A program made the translations under genes and the position numbers. A stretch of DNA of 64,000 bases from Pseudomonadota bacterium (GTDB taxonomy: Bacteria > Pseudomonadota > Gammaproteobacteria > Xanthomonadales > Ahniellaceae). The notes under the pieces were generated by a model. That model was not told the DNA's origin, searched no databases, and saw only the letters and a list, made by a program, of their open reading frames with translations. Below are positions 7,815 through 16,590 of the stretch, in pieces. Position 1 is the first letter of the stretch, and each line of letters starts with the position of its first letter. Location of the stretch: NCBI GenBank assembly GCA_022843465.1, contig JALHNO010000014.1, forward strand, positions 1-64,000, read 5' to 3'.

Positions 7815-9493
7815 GGACGGCACTCCGGTAGTACGGCATCGATCTGGAAAATCACCCACTGGCGTCGATTGGCGGTGCCGATCCGCCGTAGTGCATCGGC
7901 ACGGGTACAGTGCCTGATGTGCCCTGATTGGGCGAACAGCCAACGCCGTTGCGGGGCCGCGTTCAGCCAGCTGATCCCGTCGCGCAACTGATCCTCGGGT
8001 GCGCGGCGGAATCCGAACTCGGCCACCTTGCGGTCGGCCTGCAGCAGATTCTGCTCGCGCCAGGCGACCAGGCCAAGCTCGGCATCCGGCCCGATGATGC
8101 GACCGGCCTCATGCATGACATCGCGCGCCGAGTTGCTGGCGTCGAGCAAGGGGAAACCCCAGAAGCCGAAGCCGATGATCCAGATACCGGCAAGACTTGC
8201 CCGGACCCCGATCCAGGCGCGCCGGACTCTGAAGATCAGCGCGCTGCTCAACGCGACGATGCCCAGACAGAGCACCAGCCACCAGTGGGCATCGCCGCCA
8301 GTATTGAGCCCGCGTGCCAGCTCCTGGCGAAGTTCGAAGCGCGGCTCGCCGGTCAGCGCGAGCACGCCGGCCAGCGTCATCGCGAGGCCCAGCAACAGGC
8401 TGAAGCCGAACAGCAGACGGCGACAGTTCGGCTGCGCCAGGGCAACCAGGATCGCTGGCGCAATCCCGACGCAGAGCATGGGCAGGGCCGGCAGGATGTA
8501 CATGTCGCGCTTGCCCGGCGACAGCGAAAAGAACAGCAGCACCAGCAGGGCCCAGCCGATCGGCAGCAGAATGCGGGCGTCGGCCTTTCGCCATGAATGG
8601 CGGGTGACCGCGCCGAGCGCCCAGGGCAGGGCCAGGACCAGGGGCAGCCAGCTGGTCGCAATGACCTGGATGAAGTACCACCAGGGCTGGAAATGATGAC
8701 TGGGATTGGCATAGCGGCCAGCGGTCTGGCCGAGCAGGATATTGCGGGCGTAGTCGTGCAGCAGTGGATCATCGCTGCGTAGCACGGCCGTCAGCATGGG
8801 CACCAGCCACAGCGCGATCGCCAGCAGCATCCAGAGTACGCCCAGCCACCAGCGCCCAGGCGCCGGCCCGATGACCGCCAGTCGCGAAACCTTGCGCGAG
8901 CGGGCGATGAAAAACGGGATCAGCATCAGCAGCGCGATGACGCCAACACCCTTGGTGATGATGCCGACACCGGCGGCGAAGCAGCCCAGCGCATACCAGC
9001 GCCAGTCCGGTCCCAGCAGCATATGCCGGAGCAGGGAGTAGCAGGACAGCGTCACCAGGAATACCAGTACTGGATCGATCTGGGCACGCTTGGCCTGATA
9101 GGTGAACTGCACAGTGAACAGCAGCATCCAGCCGGCGACTGCAGCGGCGCGGCGACCCCAGAGCCGCCGGCTGAGGTCGTAGGTCAGCGCGATGGTAGCG
9201 AGCGCCGCGAGCAGGGACGGCAGCAGGAAGGCGATATTCCAGTTTCCTGTCAGTCGATAGGAAAGCACCTGCAACCACATGAACAGCGGCGGCTTGTCGG
9301 GATAAAGCTCGGCACCGCGGTGTGGGAACAGATACTGGCCGGTCTCCACCATGGTGCGGGCGATCAGGGCGAAGCGTGGCTCGTCAGCGGGCCAGGGTTC
9401 GCGCAGACCGATGCCGGCGCCAATCACGGCGAGTGCCGCCAGCATCAGCCAGAGAAGCTGGCGCTCGTTCCATCGAAACTGCGGCTGTGCCAT
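7811..9493 (-). CDS. GT39/ArnT-like membrane glycosyltransferase
   Basis: The 560-residue polytopic protein has about a dozen hydrophobic segments and, in the first periplasmic loop, the acidic PADEPRFALIARTM motif typical of ArnT/PMT-family enzymes that move a sugar from a polyprenyl phosphate to lipid A or another periplasmic acceptor. A PDKPPLF motif follows, as in ArnT. It is the first gene of the operon ending at 5787. The combination with an epimerase, a GT2 and a Lab_N protein suggests a complete donor-making, flipping and attaching pathway for a uronic acid. 9494-9704 upstream is the divergent promoter region shared with the SMR gene. Confidence 0.85.
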   Translation of the reverse strand: MAQPQFRWNERQLLWLMLAALAVIGAGIGLREPWPADEPRFALIARTMVETGQYLFPHRGAELYPDKPPLFMWLQVLSYRLTGNWNIAFLLPSLLAALATIALTYDLSRRLWGRRAAAVAGWMLLFTVQFTYQAKRAQIDPVLVFLVTLSCYSLLRHMLLGPDWRWYALGCFAAGVGIITKGVGVIALLMLIPFFIARSRKVSRLAVIGPAPGRWWLGVLWMLLAIALWLVPMLTAVLRSDDPLLHDYARNILLGQTAGRYANPSHHFQPWWYFIQVIATSWLPLVLALPWALGAVTRHSWRKADARILLPIGWALLVLLFFSLSPGKRDMYILPALPMLCVGIAPAILVALAQPNCRRLLFGFSLLLGLAMTLAGVLALTGEPRFELRQELARGLNTGGDAHWWLVLCLGIVALSSALIFRVRRAWIGVRASLAGIWIIGFGFWGFPLLDASNSARDVMHEAGRIIGPDAELGLVAWREQNLLQADRKVAEFGFRRAPEDQLRDGISWLNAAPQRRWLFAQSGHIRHCTRADALRRIGTANRRQWVIFQIDAVLPECRP

Positions 9494-9704
9494 GGGCTAC
9501 GGTCAGTGTGAATGGCGCATTGTAAACGCGGCGCATGACGCCCGGCTGGTTGCCGCGTCCGGCTGGCGTCCGCAGCCGACGGCAATGTCGGAATTTTGTC
9601 GGAATCAGCGGGCGCCCGGAGGGCAGCAAGTGATCGATGCCTTGTTAGACTCGGAGCATGGGCGCAAGCCGGTGCTTGCGCAATGTCGTTGCCAAGGGAG
9701 CCTC

Positions 9705-10025
9705 ATGGCCTGGGTGCTGCTGTTTCTGGCCGGCTTGCTGGAGATCGGATGGGCGGTCGGGCTCAAGTATTCCGATGGGTTTACCCGGCTGTGGCCGAGT
9801 ATTGCCACCCTGCTGGCGATGATCGCCAGTATGGTTTTGCTGGCGGCGGCCATGCGCAGTCTGCCGGTCGGAACCGCCTACACGGTCTGGGTGGGCATTG
9901 GCGCCGTCGGCACGGTCGCCTGTGGCATTCTGCTGTGGAATGAGCCGATCAATGCCTTGCGCATGGCCAGCGTCGGATTGATCCTGCTGGGTGTGGTCGG
10001 ACTGAAACTGGCAACGCCGCCCTGA
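9705..10025 (+). CDS. sugE: SMR family efflux protein (Gdx/SugE type)
   Basis: The 106-residue protein has four transmembrane helices, with the conserved glutamate in FLAGLLEIGWAVGLKYSDGF and the PVGTAYTVWVGIGAVG motif in helix 3. These are typical of the SugE/Gdx branch, which exports guanidinium, rather than the EmrE multidrug branch. The ATG at 9705 follows a good AAGGGAG site at 9693-9699; the open frame further upstream lacks family similarity. A perfect 7-bp hairpin (GCGCAAG/CTTGCGC, 9662-9681) precedes the ribosome site. I do not see the paired ACGR loops of a guanidine-II riboswitch. Confidence 0.88.
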   Translation: MAWVLLFLAGLLEIGWAVGLKYSDGFTRLWPSIATLLAMIASMVLLAAAMRSLPVGTAYTVWVGIGAVGTVACGILLWNEPINALRMASVGLILLGVVGLKLATPP

Positions 10026-10231
10026 ATCTGCCCCGCTGCGGAAGGTCGCAGGCGGTAGAATGAGCCGGCGACTCAACGAGCGCGGCATGCACTCTGCGCC
10101 GGCTCTGCTTGAACGCTGCGGGCAGCTGCGATTGCAGCAATCGCGCTCCTTGAAAGTCGCTTCCGCCCACTGCGTGACCTCGATCAACGCACTTTGAGGA
10201 GTACCCGGTATCGCCAACCCAGGAGTCCAGC

Positions 10232-11938
10232 ATGCCGCATGACATCAGCCTGATCACCACATTGGCGGCAGCGCTGGGACTGGCCCTGCTGTTTGGCTTT
10301 CTTGCGGTGCGGGTTCGGCTGCCGGCCCTGGTGGGCTATCTGATCGCTGGCGTGCTGCTGGGTCCGGCAACCCCGGGTTTCGATGCCGATGTCGGCATTG
10401 CCAGCCAACTCGCCGAGATCGGCGTGATGCTGCTGATGTTCGGGGTGGGTCTGCATTTCTCGGTAAAGGACCTGCTTGCGGTGCGCCGCATTGCTCTGCC
10501 GGGCGCCCTCGTCCAGATCCTGGTGGCGACCGCGATGGGTGCGGCGCTGGCCTATTTCTGGGGCTGGTCGTTGGGTGCTGGGATTGTGTTCGGCCTCTCG
10601 CTCTCGGTCGCCAGCACCGTGGTTCTGCTGCGCGCCCTCGAGGCCAAGGGTGTGATCGAGTCGGTGAACGGCCGGATTGCGATTGGCTGGCTGGTCGTCG
10701 AAGACCTGGTGATGGTCCTGGTGCTGGTCATGCTGCCGGCGTTTGCGGTGATCGATCAGGGTACCCAACTGGGCGAGCGGGAGCCGCTCTGGGTCAGTCT
10801 CTCCCAGACCCTGGGCCAGGTGCTGGTGTTTGTCGTGCTGATGCTGGTGGTTGGCAAGCGCGTATTCCCATGGCTGCTCTGGCAGGTCGCGCGGACCGGC
10901 TCGCGCGAACTGTTCACGCTGTGCGTGGTCGCTGCTGCGGTCGGCATCGCCTGCGGATCTGCCGCCCTGTTCGGTGTCTCGTTCGCGCTGGGCGCGTTTT
11001 TCGCCGGCATGGTGTTGCGCGAATCGGCGCTCAGCTATCGCGCAGCCGAGGAATCGCTACCGCTGCGTGATGCCTTTTCGGTATTGTTTTTCGTCTCGGT
11101 CGGCATGCTGTTCGATCCGCGCGTGCTGTTGCAGCAGCCTCTGCATGTGCTCGCGGTGGTGATGGTGATCGTGCTCGGCAAGTCGATCGCCGCTTTCATT
11201 CTGGTGCTGCTGTTCCGCTATCCGCTCAATACCGCGCTGACGGTGTCGGCCAGTCTGGCCCAGATCGGTGAGTTCTCCTTCATCCTTGCCGGACTTGGCG
11301 TAGCCCTGGGGGTGCTGCCGGTCGAGGGCCAGAACCTCATTCTCGCCGGTGCGATCATCTCGATCGCGCTCAATCCGCTGGTGTTCCAGGCGATCGAACC
11401 CCTGCAGCAATGGGCGCGCAAACACTCGAAACTGGCGCGCGATCTCGAGCGCCGCGATGACCCGCTTTCCGAGTTGCCGATGTCGGTGGAGTCCAGCCAG
11501 CTGACCGGTCATGTCGTGGTGGTGGGCTATGGCCGGGTCGGCCGCCGGATTGTTGCAGCGCTGCGCGCCAGCAGTGTTCGTCTGGTCGTGGCCGATCAGA
11601 ATCGCGAACTGGTCGAGTCCCTGCGCGAGCAGGGCATTCACGCCGTGGTCGGTGATGCCGCTGAACCGGCGGTACTGATCCAGGCGCATATCGCGCGCGC
11701 GGCATCCGTGATCATCACCACGCCGGACACTTTCCGTGCCCGCCAGATGCTGGAGACGGCGCGCGCGCTCAATCCGGGCATTGACAGCATCGTGCGCGGT
11801 CGCAGTGAAGAAGAGGCCGCCCTCCTGCGCCACGAGAATGCCGGCAAGGTTTTCGTTGCCGAACAGCAACTTGTCGAGGGGATGGCGACCCACGTCCTGG
11901 CCCGGCTCGGCGAGCGCCATGGCGGCCCGAGCGTCTGA
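10232..11938 (+). CDS. CPA2-family cation:proton antiporter with TrkA-N domain (KefB/YbaL type)
   Basis: The 568-residue protein has an N-terminal Na+/H+ exchanger domain of about 12 membrane segments (LVGYLIAGVLLGPATPGF, FGVGLHFSVKDL, GLSLSVASTVVLLRAL) to about residue 390. A cytoplasmic linker follows, then a Rossmann RCK/TrkA-N domain starting at VVVVGYGRVGRRIV. The GHVVVVGYGRVG motif binds nucleotide. This is the YbaL/KefB-like arrangement used for K+ or Na+ extrusion and stress adaptation. The ATG at 10232 has AGGAG seven bases upstream. Confidence 0.9.
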   Translation: MPHDISLITTLAAALGLALLFGFLAVRVRLPALVGYLIAGVLLGPATPGFDADVGIASQLAEIGVMLLMFGVGLHFSVKDLLAVRRIALPGALVQILVATAMGAALAYFWGWSLGAGIVFGLSLSVASTVVLLRALEAKGVIESVNGRIAIGWLVVEDLVMVLVLVMLPAFAVIDQGTQLGEREPLWVSLSQTLGQVLVFVVLMLVVGKRVFPWLLWQVARTGSRELFTLCVVAAAVGIACGSAALFGVSFALGAFFAGMVLRESALSYRAAEESLPLRDAFSVLFFVSVGMLFDPRVLLQQPLHVLAVVMVIVLGKSIAAFILVLLFRYPLNTALTVSASLAQIGEFSFILAGLGVALGVLPVEGQNLILAGAIISIALNPLVFQAIEPLQQWARKHSKLARDLERRDDPLSELPMSVESSQLTGHVVVVGYGRVGRRIVAALRASSVRLVVADQNRELVESLREQGIHAVVGDAAEPAVLIQAHIARAASVIITTPDTFRARQMLETARALNPGIDSIVRGRSEEEAALLRHENAGKVFVAEQQLVEGMATHVLARLGERHGGPSV

Positions 11939-11972
11939 ACGAGCCGGGGTCGGGCGCGCTGCGGTGCGCGCT

Positions 11973-11991
11973 GTGACGCATTGCGTCACAT
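11973..11991. promoter_or_regulatory. Perfect 9-1-9 inverted repeat
   Basis: TGTGACGCATTGCGTCACA is a perfect palindrome around a single central T, 35 bp after the antiporter stop and 146 bp before the next start. Symmetry and size suit a dimeric regulator site. The half-sites resemble a CRP/Clp box, but the gap between TGTGA and TCACA is 9 instead of 6. Confidence 0.45.
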
Positions 11992-12087
11992 TGGACGGTG
12001 CCGGTGGCGAGCGCCCGGTCGAACTTTGCCCTGAATCGTCCCTAATTGACAAAATGTGACTCAGTGCGCAATTCTCCGGGCCGTCCG

Positions 12088-12106
12088 AAGGAACACTTTG
12101 TTCCTT
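12088..12106. promoter_or_regulatory. Perfect 8-3-8 inverted repeat before an unknown gene
   Basis: AAGGAACACTTTGTTCCTT lies 30 bp upstream of the ATG at 12137. It could be an operator or a 5'-UTR hairpin. A TTGACA hexamer sits at 12046-12051 with only a weak -10 match (CAATTC, 12069-12074), so the promoter is uncertain. Confidence 0.4.
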
Positions 12107-12136
12107 GAATAAGATGCACGCACCGGGGAAAGCGCT

Positions 12137-12589
12137 ATGTACGCGAAGATGGAAGCTGCCGTATCGATGACGCGCCGTGCCGTGCAGCGGACCACCGAAT
12201 TTGGTCGCTATCTGGTGCTGCTGCGCCAGTTCCAGAACATCAACAAGGTGATCTCGGGCCTCAGCCAGGATGAGCGCCGCAAGATCGCCCTGGTCGCGCT
12301 GACCGAAATGACCCAGGCCAATGCGGCGGCGGCCAAGCCTGGCGCGGTGGATGGCACCAACTGGGAAGAGGAAATCAATGCGGCCAGCGAGCGTGCCAAG
12401 TCGCCGCATGTGGCGGTCCAGGCCGGTGCCGTGCGGCGCTGGTTGGTCGCCGCCTATCGCATTACCAAGACTTCTCCGTACGGCGAGGTGCAGAGCCTGC
12501 ACCGTGCCGTGCTGCGCTCGCTGCGACTGATGCAGGGGCCCAATGCCAACAACAAGTCCAGCGATATCCATTGGGTCGAATCGATCTGA
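12137..12589 (+). CDS. Unknown 150-residue basic protein
   Basis: I recognise no family. The protein is predicted mostly helical, with many Arg and Ala residues, no signal peptide and no membrane segment. Segments such as FGRYLVLLRQFQNINKVISG and GAVRRWLVAAYRITKTS look amphipathic. It lies alone between the antiporter and the pseudouridine synthase, preceded by two perfect inverted repeats (11973-11991 and 12088-12106), so it may be specifically regulated. GGGGAAAGCG upstream gives a weak ribosome site. Codon usage matches neighbours, so it is probably a real gene. Confidence 0.65.
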   Translation: MYAKMEAAVSMTRRAVQRTTEFGRYLVLLRQFQNINKVISGLSQDERRKIALVALTEMTQANAAAAKPGAVDGTNWEEEINAASERAKSPHVAVQAGAVRRWLVAAYRITKTSPYGEVQSLHRAVLRSLRLMQGPNANNKSSDIHWVESI

Positions 12590-12605
12590 CCGCGCGGGAA
12601 GCCTG

Positions 12606-13526
12606 ATGGCGCGTGCAGCGCCACACTCGGCCCGCGGTGGCATGACTGACGCGAACGGCGTTTCCGCGAGCACACTGCATCTGCCCGCGGGGTCCTGGAT
12701 GACCTTGTTGCAGGCGCTGTGTGCGCACTTCCCGCAGATCGACGAAGCGGTCTGGCGCTCGCGGTTCGCCCGCGGTCGCGTCCACGACGAGCACGGCGCG
12801 CCGCTGGCAGCAGACGCGCCCTATCGCGAGGGCGCACGGATCCGCTATTTCCGCGAGGTTTCCGCTGAAGAACCGGTGCCGTTCCAGGCGCGAATCCTCC
12901 ACTGCGACGACGACATCCTGATCGCAGACAAGCCGCATTTCCTGCCCGTGGTTCCGGCCGGCCGGCATGTCGAGGAGACGCTGCTGACGCGCCTCATCAG
13001 GGAGACCGGCAATCGTGAGCTTGTTCCGCTGCACAGAATCGATCGCGCAACTGCCGGTCTGGTGATGTTCTCGACCCGGCTGGAGAGTCGCCGCCCCTTT
13101 CAGGACCTGTTTCGCAAGCGCCTGATCGAGAAGGAGTACGAGGCCTGGGCCGGGGCGCTGCCGGCGCTGTCATTCCCTTGCCGCGCAGAAATCCGGCTGC
13201 AGCCGGGCACGCCGTTTTTCCGCATGCAGGCGGTCGCGGGGACGCCCAATGCCTGGACCGAGATCGAACTGATCGCCCGCGGCCCGCAGTACTGGCACTA
13301 CCGACTGCGACCGATCACCGGTCGCAAGCATCAACTGCGGGTGCAGATGGCCGCGCTCGGCGCCGCCATCGTCAACGACGAGCTGTACCCGGAGCTGCGG
13401 CAGCGCGATGTCGCTGATTTCAGCCGGCCCCTGGCCCTGGTCGCACGAGCACTGCGCTTTCGCGATCCTTATTGCGGCAGGATGCGCGAATTCGTCAGCG
13501 CCTGCGCGCTGGCGACGCCAGCCTGA
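12606..13526 (+). CDS. RluA-family pseudouridine synthase
   Basis: The 306-residue enzyme isomerises uridine in rRNA or tRNA. The catalytic motif is HRIDRATAGLVMFS (Asp is the nucleophile), and the C-terminal RPITGRKHQLRVQMAALG motif is typical of RluA-type synthases. A YR-rich N-terminal region (to about residue 100) may be an S4-like RNA-binding domain. The ATG at 12606 has GGAAG five bases upstream; an in-frame ATG at 12642 is an alternative start. The exact target uridine cannot be told. Confidence 0.87.
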   Translation: MARAAPHSARGGMTDANGVSASTLHLPAGSWMTLLQALCAHFPQIDEAVWRSRFARGRVHDEHGAPLAADAPYREGARIRYFREVSAEEPVPFQARILHCDDDILIADKPHFLPVVPAGRHVEETLLTRLIRETGNRELVPLHRIDRATAGLVMFSTRLESRRPFQDLFRKRLIEKEYEAWAGALPALSFPCRAEIRLQPGTPFFRMQAVAGTPNAWTEIELIARGPQYWHYRLRPITGRKHQLRVQMAALGAAIVNDELYPELRQRDVADFSRPLALVARALRFRDPYCGRMREFVSACALATPA

Positions 13527-13593
13527 ACCATACGCTGCCAGCACGGCGGTTTCATCCATTGATCACATCTATCGACCTGATGACAACAATCGA

Positions 13594-13621
13594 TTGGAAA
13601 TATTGTGCAGTGCGGCATAAA
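13594..13621 (+). promoter_or_regulatory. Putative sigma70 promoter of the peroxiredoxin gene
   Basis: TTGGAA (13594-13599) and CATAAA (13616-13621) are separated by 16 bp, and would start transcription about 55 bp before the ahpC-like ATG. Assignment is by consensus match only. The AT-rich segment upstream (13560-13593) could hold a regulator site, but no OxyR box is clear. Confidence 0.45.
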
Positions 13622-13683
13622 ATGCCCGGGTTCGATGCCACGGCATCGTCAGTCCCCACCCCTGCAACCTCAAGGAGCTTCCC

Positions 13684-14229
13684 ATGTTGACCGTCGGAGA
13701 CAAATTCCCCCAGTTCAATGTCAAGGCCACCGTGTCGATCGAAAGTCTCGACAAGGCGTTCGCCAATATCGACAACAACACCTACGCCGGCAAGTGGCTG
13801 CTGGTGTTTTTCTACCCGAAGGACTTCACCTTTGTCTGCCCCACCGAGATCAAGGGCTTTGGTGATCTGAACACCCAGTTCGCCGATCGCGATTGTCAGG
13901 TTCTGGCCGCCAGCACCGACAGCGAGTTCGTCCACCTGGCCTGGCGCAAGGACCACAAGGACCTGCGCGGTCTGCCGTTTCCGATGCTCGCCGATACCAA
14001 CCGCCGGCTCAGCAGCGATCTGGGCATCCTCGACGCCGAAGAAGGTGTCGCCAAGCGCGCGACCTTCCTGGTCGATCCGAATGGCGTGATCCGTTTCGCC
14101 TACATCACCGATGGCAGTGTCGGCCGCAATCCGCAGGAAGTGCTGCGCGTGCTCGATGCGCTGCAGACCGACGAGCTCTGCCCCTGCAACTGGAGCCAGG
14201 GCGACGCCACGATCAAGCTCGCCGCCTGA
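13684..14229 (+). CDS. ahpC: AhpC-type 2-Cys peroxiredoxin
   Basis: The 181-residue enzyme reduces hydrogen peroxide and organic hydroperoxides in the cytoplasm. The peroxidatic Cys52 is in FTFVCPTE and the C-terminal ELCPCNW carries Cys166 and Cys168, the resolving positions. The short C-terminus and the ELCPCNW ending resemble the actinobacterial AhpC that is recycled by AhpD rather than by AhpF, and an ahpD gene follows 165 bp downstream. AAGGAG is present at 13671-13678. The pairing suggests a lipoamide-linked system rather than the AhpF type. Confidence 0.9.
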   Translation: MLTVGDKFPQFNVKATVSIESLDKAFANIDNNTYAGKWLLVFFYPKDFTFVCPTEIKGFGDLNTQFADRDCQVLAASTDSEFVHLAWRKDHKDLRGLPFPMLADTNRRLSSDLGILDAEEGVAKRATFLVDPNGVIRFAYITDGSVGRNPQEVLRVLDALQTDELCPCNWSQGDATIKLAA

Positions 14230-14394
14230 TCCTGCCTGCAAGCCGCCGGACGAGGATGCTGCTGGCCCTAGTGCGCAGCATCCCTCCGGATCGACCTGTT
14301 GTTGCGGCCGCGACCGCGGGCCATCGTGACCCGGAGCGGTGCGCCGCGGCGAACTCTGCTGCGCGTGCGGCTGCTGATCCACCCGGAGTACCCA

Positions 14395-14934
14395 ATGAAC
14401 ATCAATGACATCAAGTCCCTGCTGCCCGACTATGCCAAGGATCTGCGCCTGAATCTGGATTCGGTATTGAGCGAGTCCGGCGCACCGGGTCTGACGGCGA
14501 AACAGATCGCGATCATCGCGATCGCCAGCGCCGATGCCAGCCGCTTCGAACCGCTGCAGCGCGCCATCACGGCGCAGTTTTCTGGCCAACTCTCTGAAGC
14601 CGAACTGGCCGCCGCGCATGCTGCCGCGGCGATCATGGCGATGAACAACATCTACTACCGTTTCACCCATCTGGTTGGCGATGGCGAGTACCAGAATCTG
14701 CGCGCCGGATTGCGGATGAATGTACTGGCCAACCCGGGATGCGCGAAGATCGATTTCGAGCTGGCCTCGATTGCGGTGTCCGCCATCAATGGCTGCGGCA
14801 TGTGCATGGAGTCGCATGAGCGGACCCTGCGCAAGCACGAGGTTGCAGCCCAGACCATCCAGAGTGCTGTCCGCATCGCCGCCGTACTGCATGCGGTTGC
14901 GGTCACCGCTGAGCCACTGGCGCGCGCAGCCTGA
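14395..14934 (+). CDS. ahpD: AhpD-type alkylhydroperoxidase
   Basis: The 179-residue carboxymuconolactone-decarboxylase-fold protein has the full AhpD proton-relay set: Glu122, then CGMC (Cys134 and Cys137) and His141, with the E-x11-CxxC-x3-H spacing of the mycobacterial enzyme. AhpD passes electrons from dihydrolipoamide to AhpC. The ATG at 14395 has CGGAG 7 bp upstream. The 165-bp gap after ahpC holds no gene; the two are probably one transcript. Confidence 0.9.
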   Translation: MNINDIKSLLPDYAKDLRLNLDSVLSESGAPGLTAKQIAIIAIASADASRFEPLQRAITAQFSGQLSEAELAAAHAAAAIMAMNNIYYRFTHLVGDGEYQNLRAGLRMNVLANPGCAKIDFELASIAVSAINGCGMCMESHERTLRKHEVAAQTIQSAVRIAAVLHAVAVTAEPLARAA

Positions 14935-15063
14935 TTCCCTGGTCCAGCCAGCGCGCGGCTGCTGTCGGCGCCGCGCGAGTGGTTCGATGTGCGTCATCTG
15001 CGCCGGCCGGGGCGCTTCCCGCATGCGCCGCACACTGCCAGAATCGCGCGCTCTTGCAGCGAG

Positions 15064-16374
15064 ATGCCGATGACCTCCAGCGCAGTCCCCACCAATCCGC
15101 CCGGCCGCGTGCTGTTTGCGAGTCTGATCGGCACCACGATCGAGTTCTTCGATTTCTACATCTACGCCACCGCGGCAGTGCTGGTTTTTCCGAAGCTGTT
15201 TTTCCCCGCTGGCGATGCGATGACGGCAACCCTGCAGTCCCTGGCTACGTTCGCCCTGGCGTTTTTTGCACGGCCGGTGGGTTCGGCATTGTTTGGTCAC
15301 TACGGTGATCGCATCGGCCGCAAGGCGACCCTGGTCGCCGCGTTGTTGACGATGGGCCTGTCGACGGTGCTGATCGGCATGTTGCCGACCTATGCCACGA
15401 TCGGCGTCGCAGCGCCGGCCCTGCTGGCACTGTGCCGGTTCGGGCAAGGCCTGGGCCTGGGCGGAGAATGGGGCGGCGCGGTCTTGCTCGCGACCGAAAA
15501 CGCACCGCCGGGCAAGCGCGCCTGGTACGGCATGTTTCCACAGCTGGGTGCGCCGATCGGATTCGTCTGCTCGACCGGTGTATTCCTGGTGCTGACCCGC
15601 GTGCTCAGCGAAGCGGAGTTCATGCAGTGGGGCTGGCGCATTCCGTTTCTGGCCAGCGCGGTGCTGGTCTTCATCGGGCTCTGGGTGCGCCTGCGGATCG
15701 AGGAGACGCCCGATTTCCGCAAGGCGCTCGCCAACAACGAGCGCGTGCGCTTGCCGATGGCCGTAGTGATCATGCACCACCCGCGGGCCCTGATTGCCGG
15801 CACCTTTGGTGCCATGGCGACCTTCGTTCTGTTCTATCTGATGACCGTGTTCACGCTGAGCTGGGCGACCTCGAAGCTGGGCTATGCCCGCGAACAGTTT
15901 CTGCTGTTGCAGATGCTGTCGGTAATCGGATTTGCGCTCACGATTCCGATCTCGGCGGCGCTGGCCGACCGCTATGGTCGCCGCGTCACCCTGATTGTGG
16001 TGACCGCCCTGATCATGCTGTTCGGGCTGGGTTTTCAACCGCTGTTCGGATCCGGCAGCAACAGCGCCGTGCTGGTATTTCTCAGCCTCGGCATGGTCCT
16101 GATGGGTCTGACCTACGGACCGCTGGGTGCTGCGCTCGCCGAACTTTTTCCAACCGCGGTGCGCTACACCGGCGCCTCGCTGACGTTCAACATGGCCGGC
16201 ATCTTCGGCGCCTCGCTGGCCCCGTTCATCGCGACCAAACTGGCCGGGCTCTACGGACTCGGCGCCGTCGGCTGGTACCTGAGCATTGCATCGGGGATCA
16301 CCCTGGTTGCCTTGCTGGCGATCCCGAAAGCCACACCGCAGCGTGTTGAAGGCCGAGGCGCCGCTACACCTTGA
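15064..16374 (+). CDS. MFS transporter, metabolite:H+ symporter (MHS) type
   Basis: The 436-residue permease has twelve hydrophobic segments and the MHS-subfamily motifs TTIEFFDFYIYATAA in helix 1, GHYGDRIGRKATL in loop 2-3 and GQGLGLGGEWGGAVLL in helix 4. Relatives (ProP, ShiA, KgtP) take up compatible solutes, shikimate or dicarboxylates with protons; the substrate here is open. Two nearby ATGs (15064 and 15070) are possible starts. Confidence 0.87.
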   Translation: MPMTSSAVPTNPPGRVLFASLIGTTIEFFDFYIYATAAVLVFPKLFFPAGDAMTATLQSLATFALAFFARPVGSALFGHYGDRIGRKATLVAALLTMGLSTVLIGMLPTYATIGVAAPALLALCRFGQGLGLGGEWGGAVLLATENAPPGKRAWYGMFPQLGAPIGFVCSTGVFLVLTRVLSEAEFMQWGWRIPFLASAVLVFIGLWVRLRIEETPDFRKALANNERVRLPMAVVIMHHPRALIAGTFGAMATFVLFYLMTVFTLSWATSKLGYAREQFLLLQMLSVIGFALTIPISAALADRYGRRVTLIVVTALIMLFGLGFQPLFGSGSNSAVLVFLSLGMVLMGLTYGPLGAALAELFPTAVRYTGASLTFNMAGIFGASLAPFIATKLAGLYGLGAVGWYLSIASGITLVALLAIPKATPQRVEGRGAATP

Positions 16375-16404
16375 TTGCACACCCCTGCTGAAGGGTTGAC
16401 TCCG

Positions 16405-16590
16405 ATGAATTCAGGAATCGCTGTCGTGTTCACGCTGTTCTACTTCGTGATTGTCCTTGGAATCAGCGTGTATGTGCTGGTACTGCTGGCCCGGTTCGTA
16501 CGAGCCCACCAGCGCGGTGCGGATGCGCTGGAGACGATCGCGCGCAGGCTTCCGATCGCGCCGACCGTAAGGCCCGATCCCCGGCAATAA
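16405..16590 (+). CDS. Small single-span membrane protein
   Basis: The 61-residue product has one strong transmembrane helix (VVFTLFYFVIVLGISVYVLV) followed by a basic cytoplasmic-type tail. Function unknown. The ATG at 16405 has an AAGGG element at 16391-16395; an in-frame TTG at 16375 is less likely. It follows the MFS gene by 30 bp and may be co-transcribed. Confidence 0.6.
   Translation: MNSGIAVVFTLFYFVIVLGISVYVLVLLARFVRAHQRGADALETIARRLPIAPTVRPDPRQ

Noticed and set aside
9540-9704. A guanidine-II (mini-ykkC) riboswitch upstream of the SMR gene
   Set aside because: A GCGCAAG/CTTGCGC hairpin is present, but the two ACGR-loop hairpins of this class are not seen.
11973-11991. A CRP/Clp site
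   Set aside because: The half-sites match but the gap is 9 bp instead of 6; listed only as an unassigned palindrome.
13560-13593. An OxyR site before ahpC
   Set aside because: The AT-rich stretch has no convincing set of spaced ATAG/CTAT half-sites.
13552-16380. A 942-codon open frame on the minus strand
   Set aside because: It lies antisense to rluA's end, ahpC, ahpD and the MFS gene, all well supported on the plus strand; it is a GC-rich shadow.
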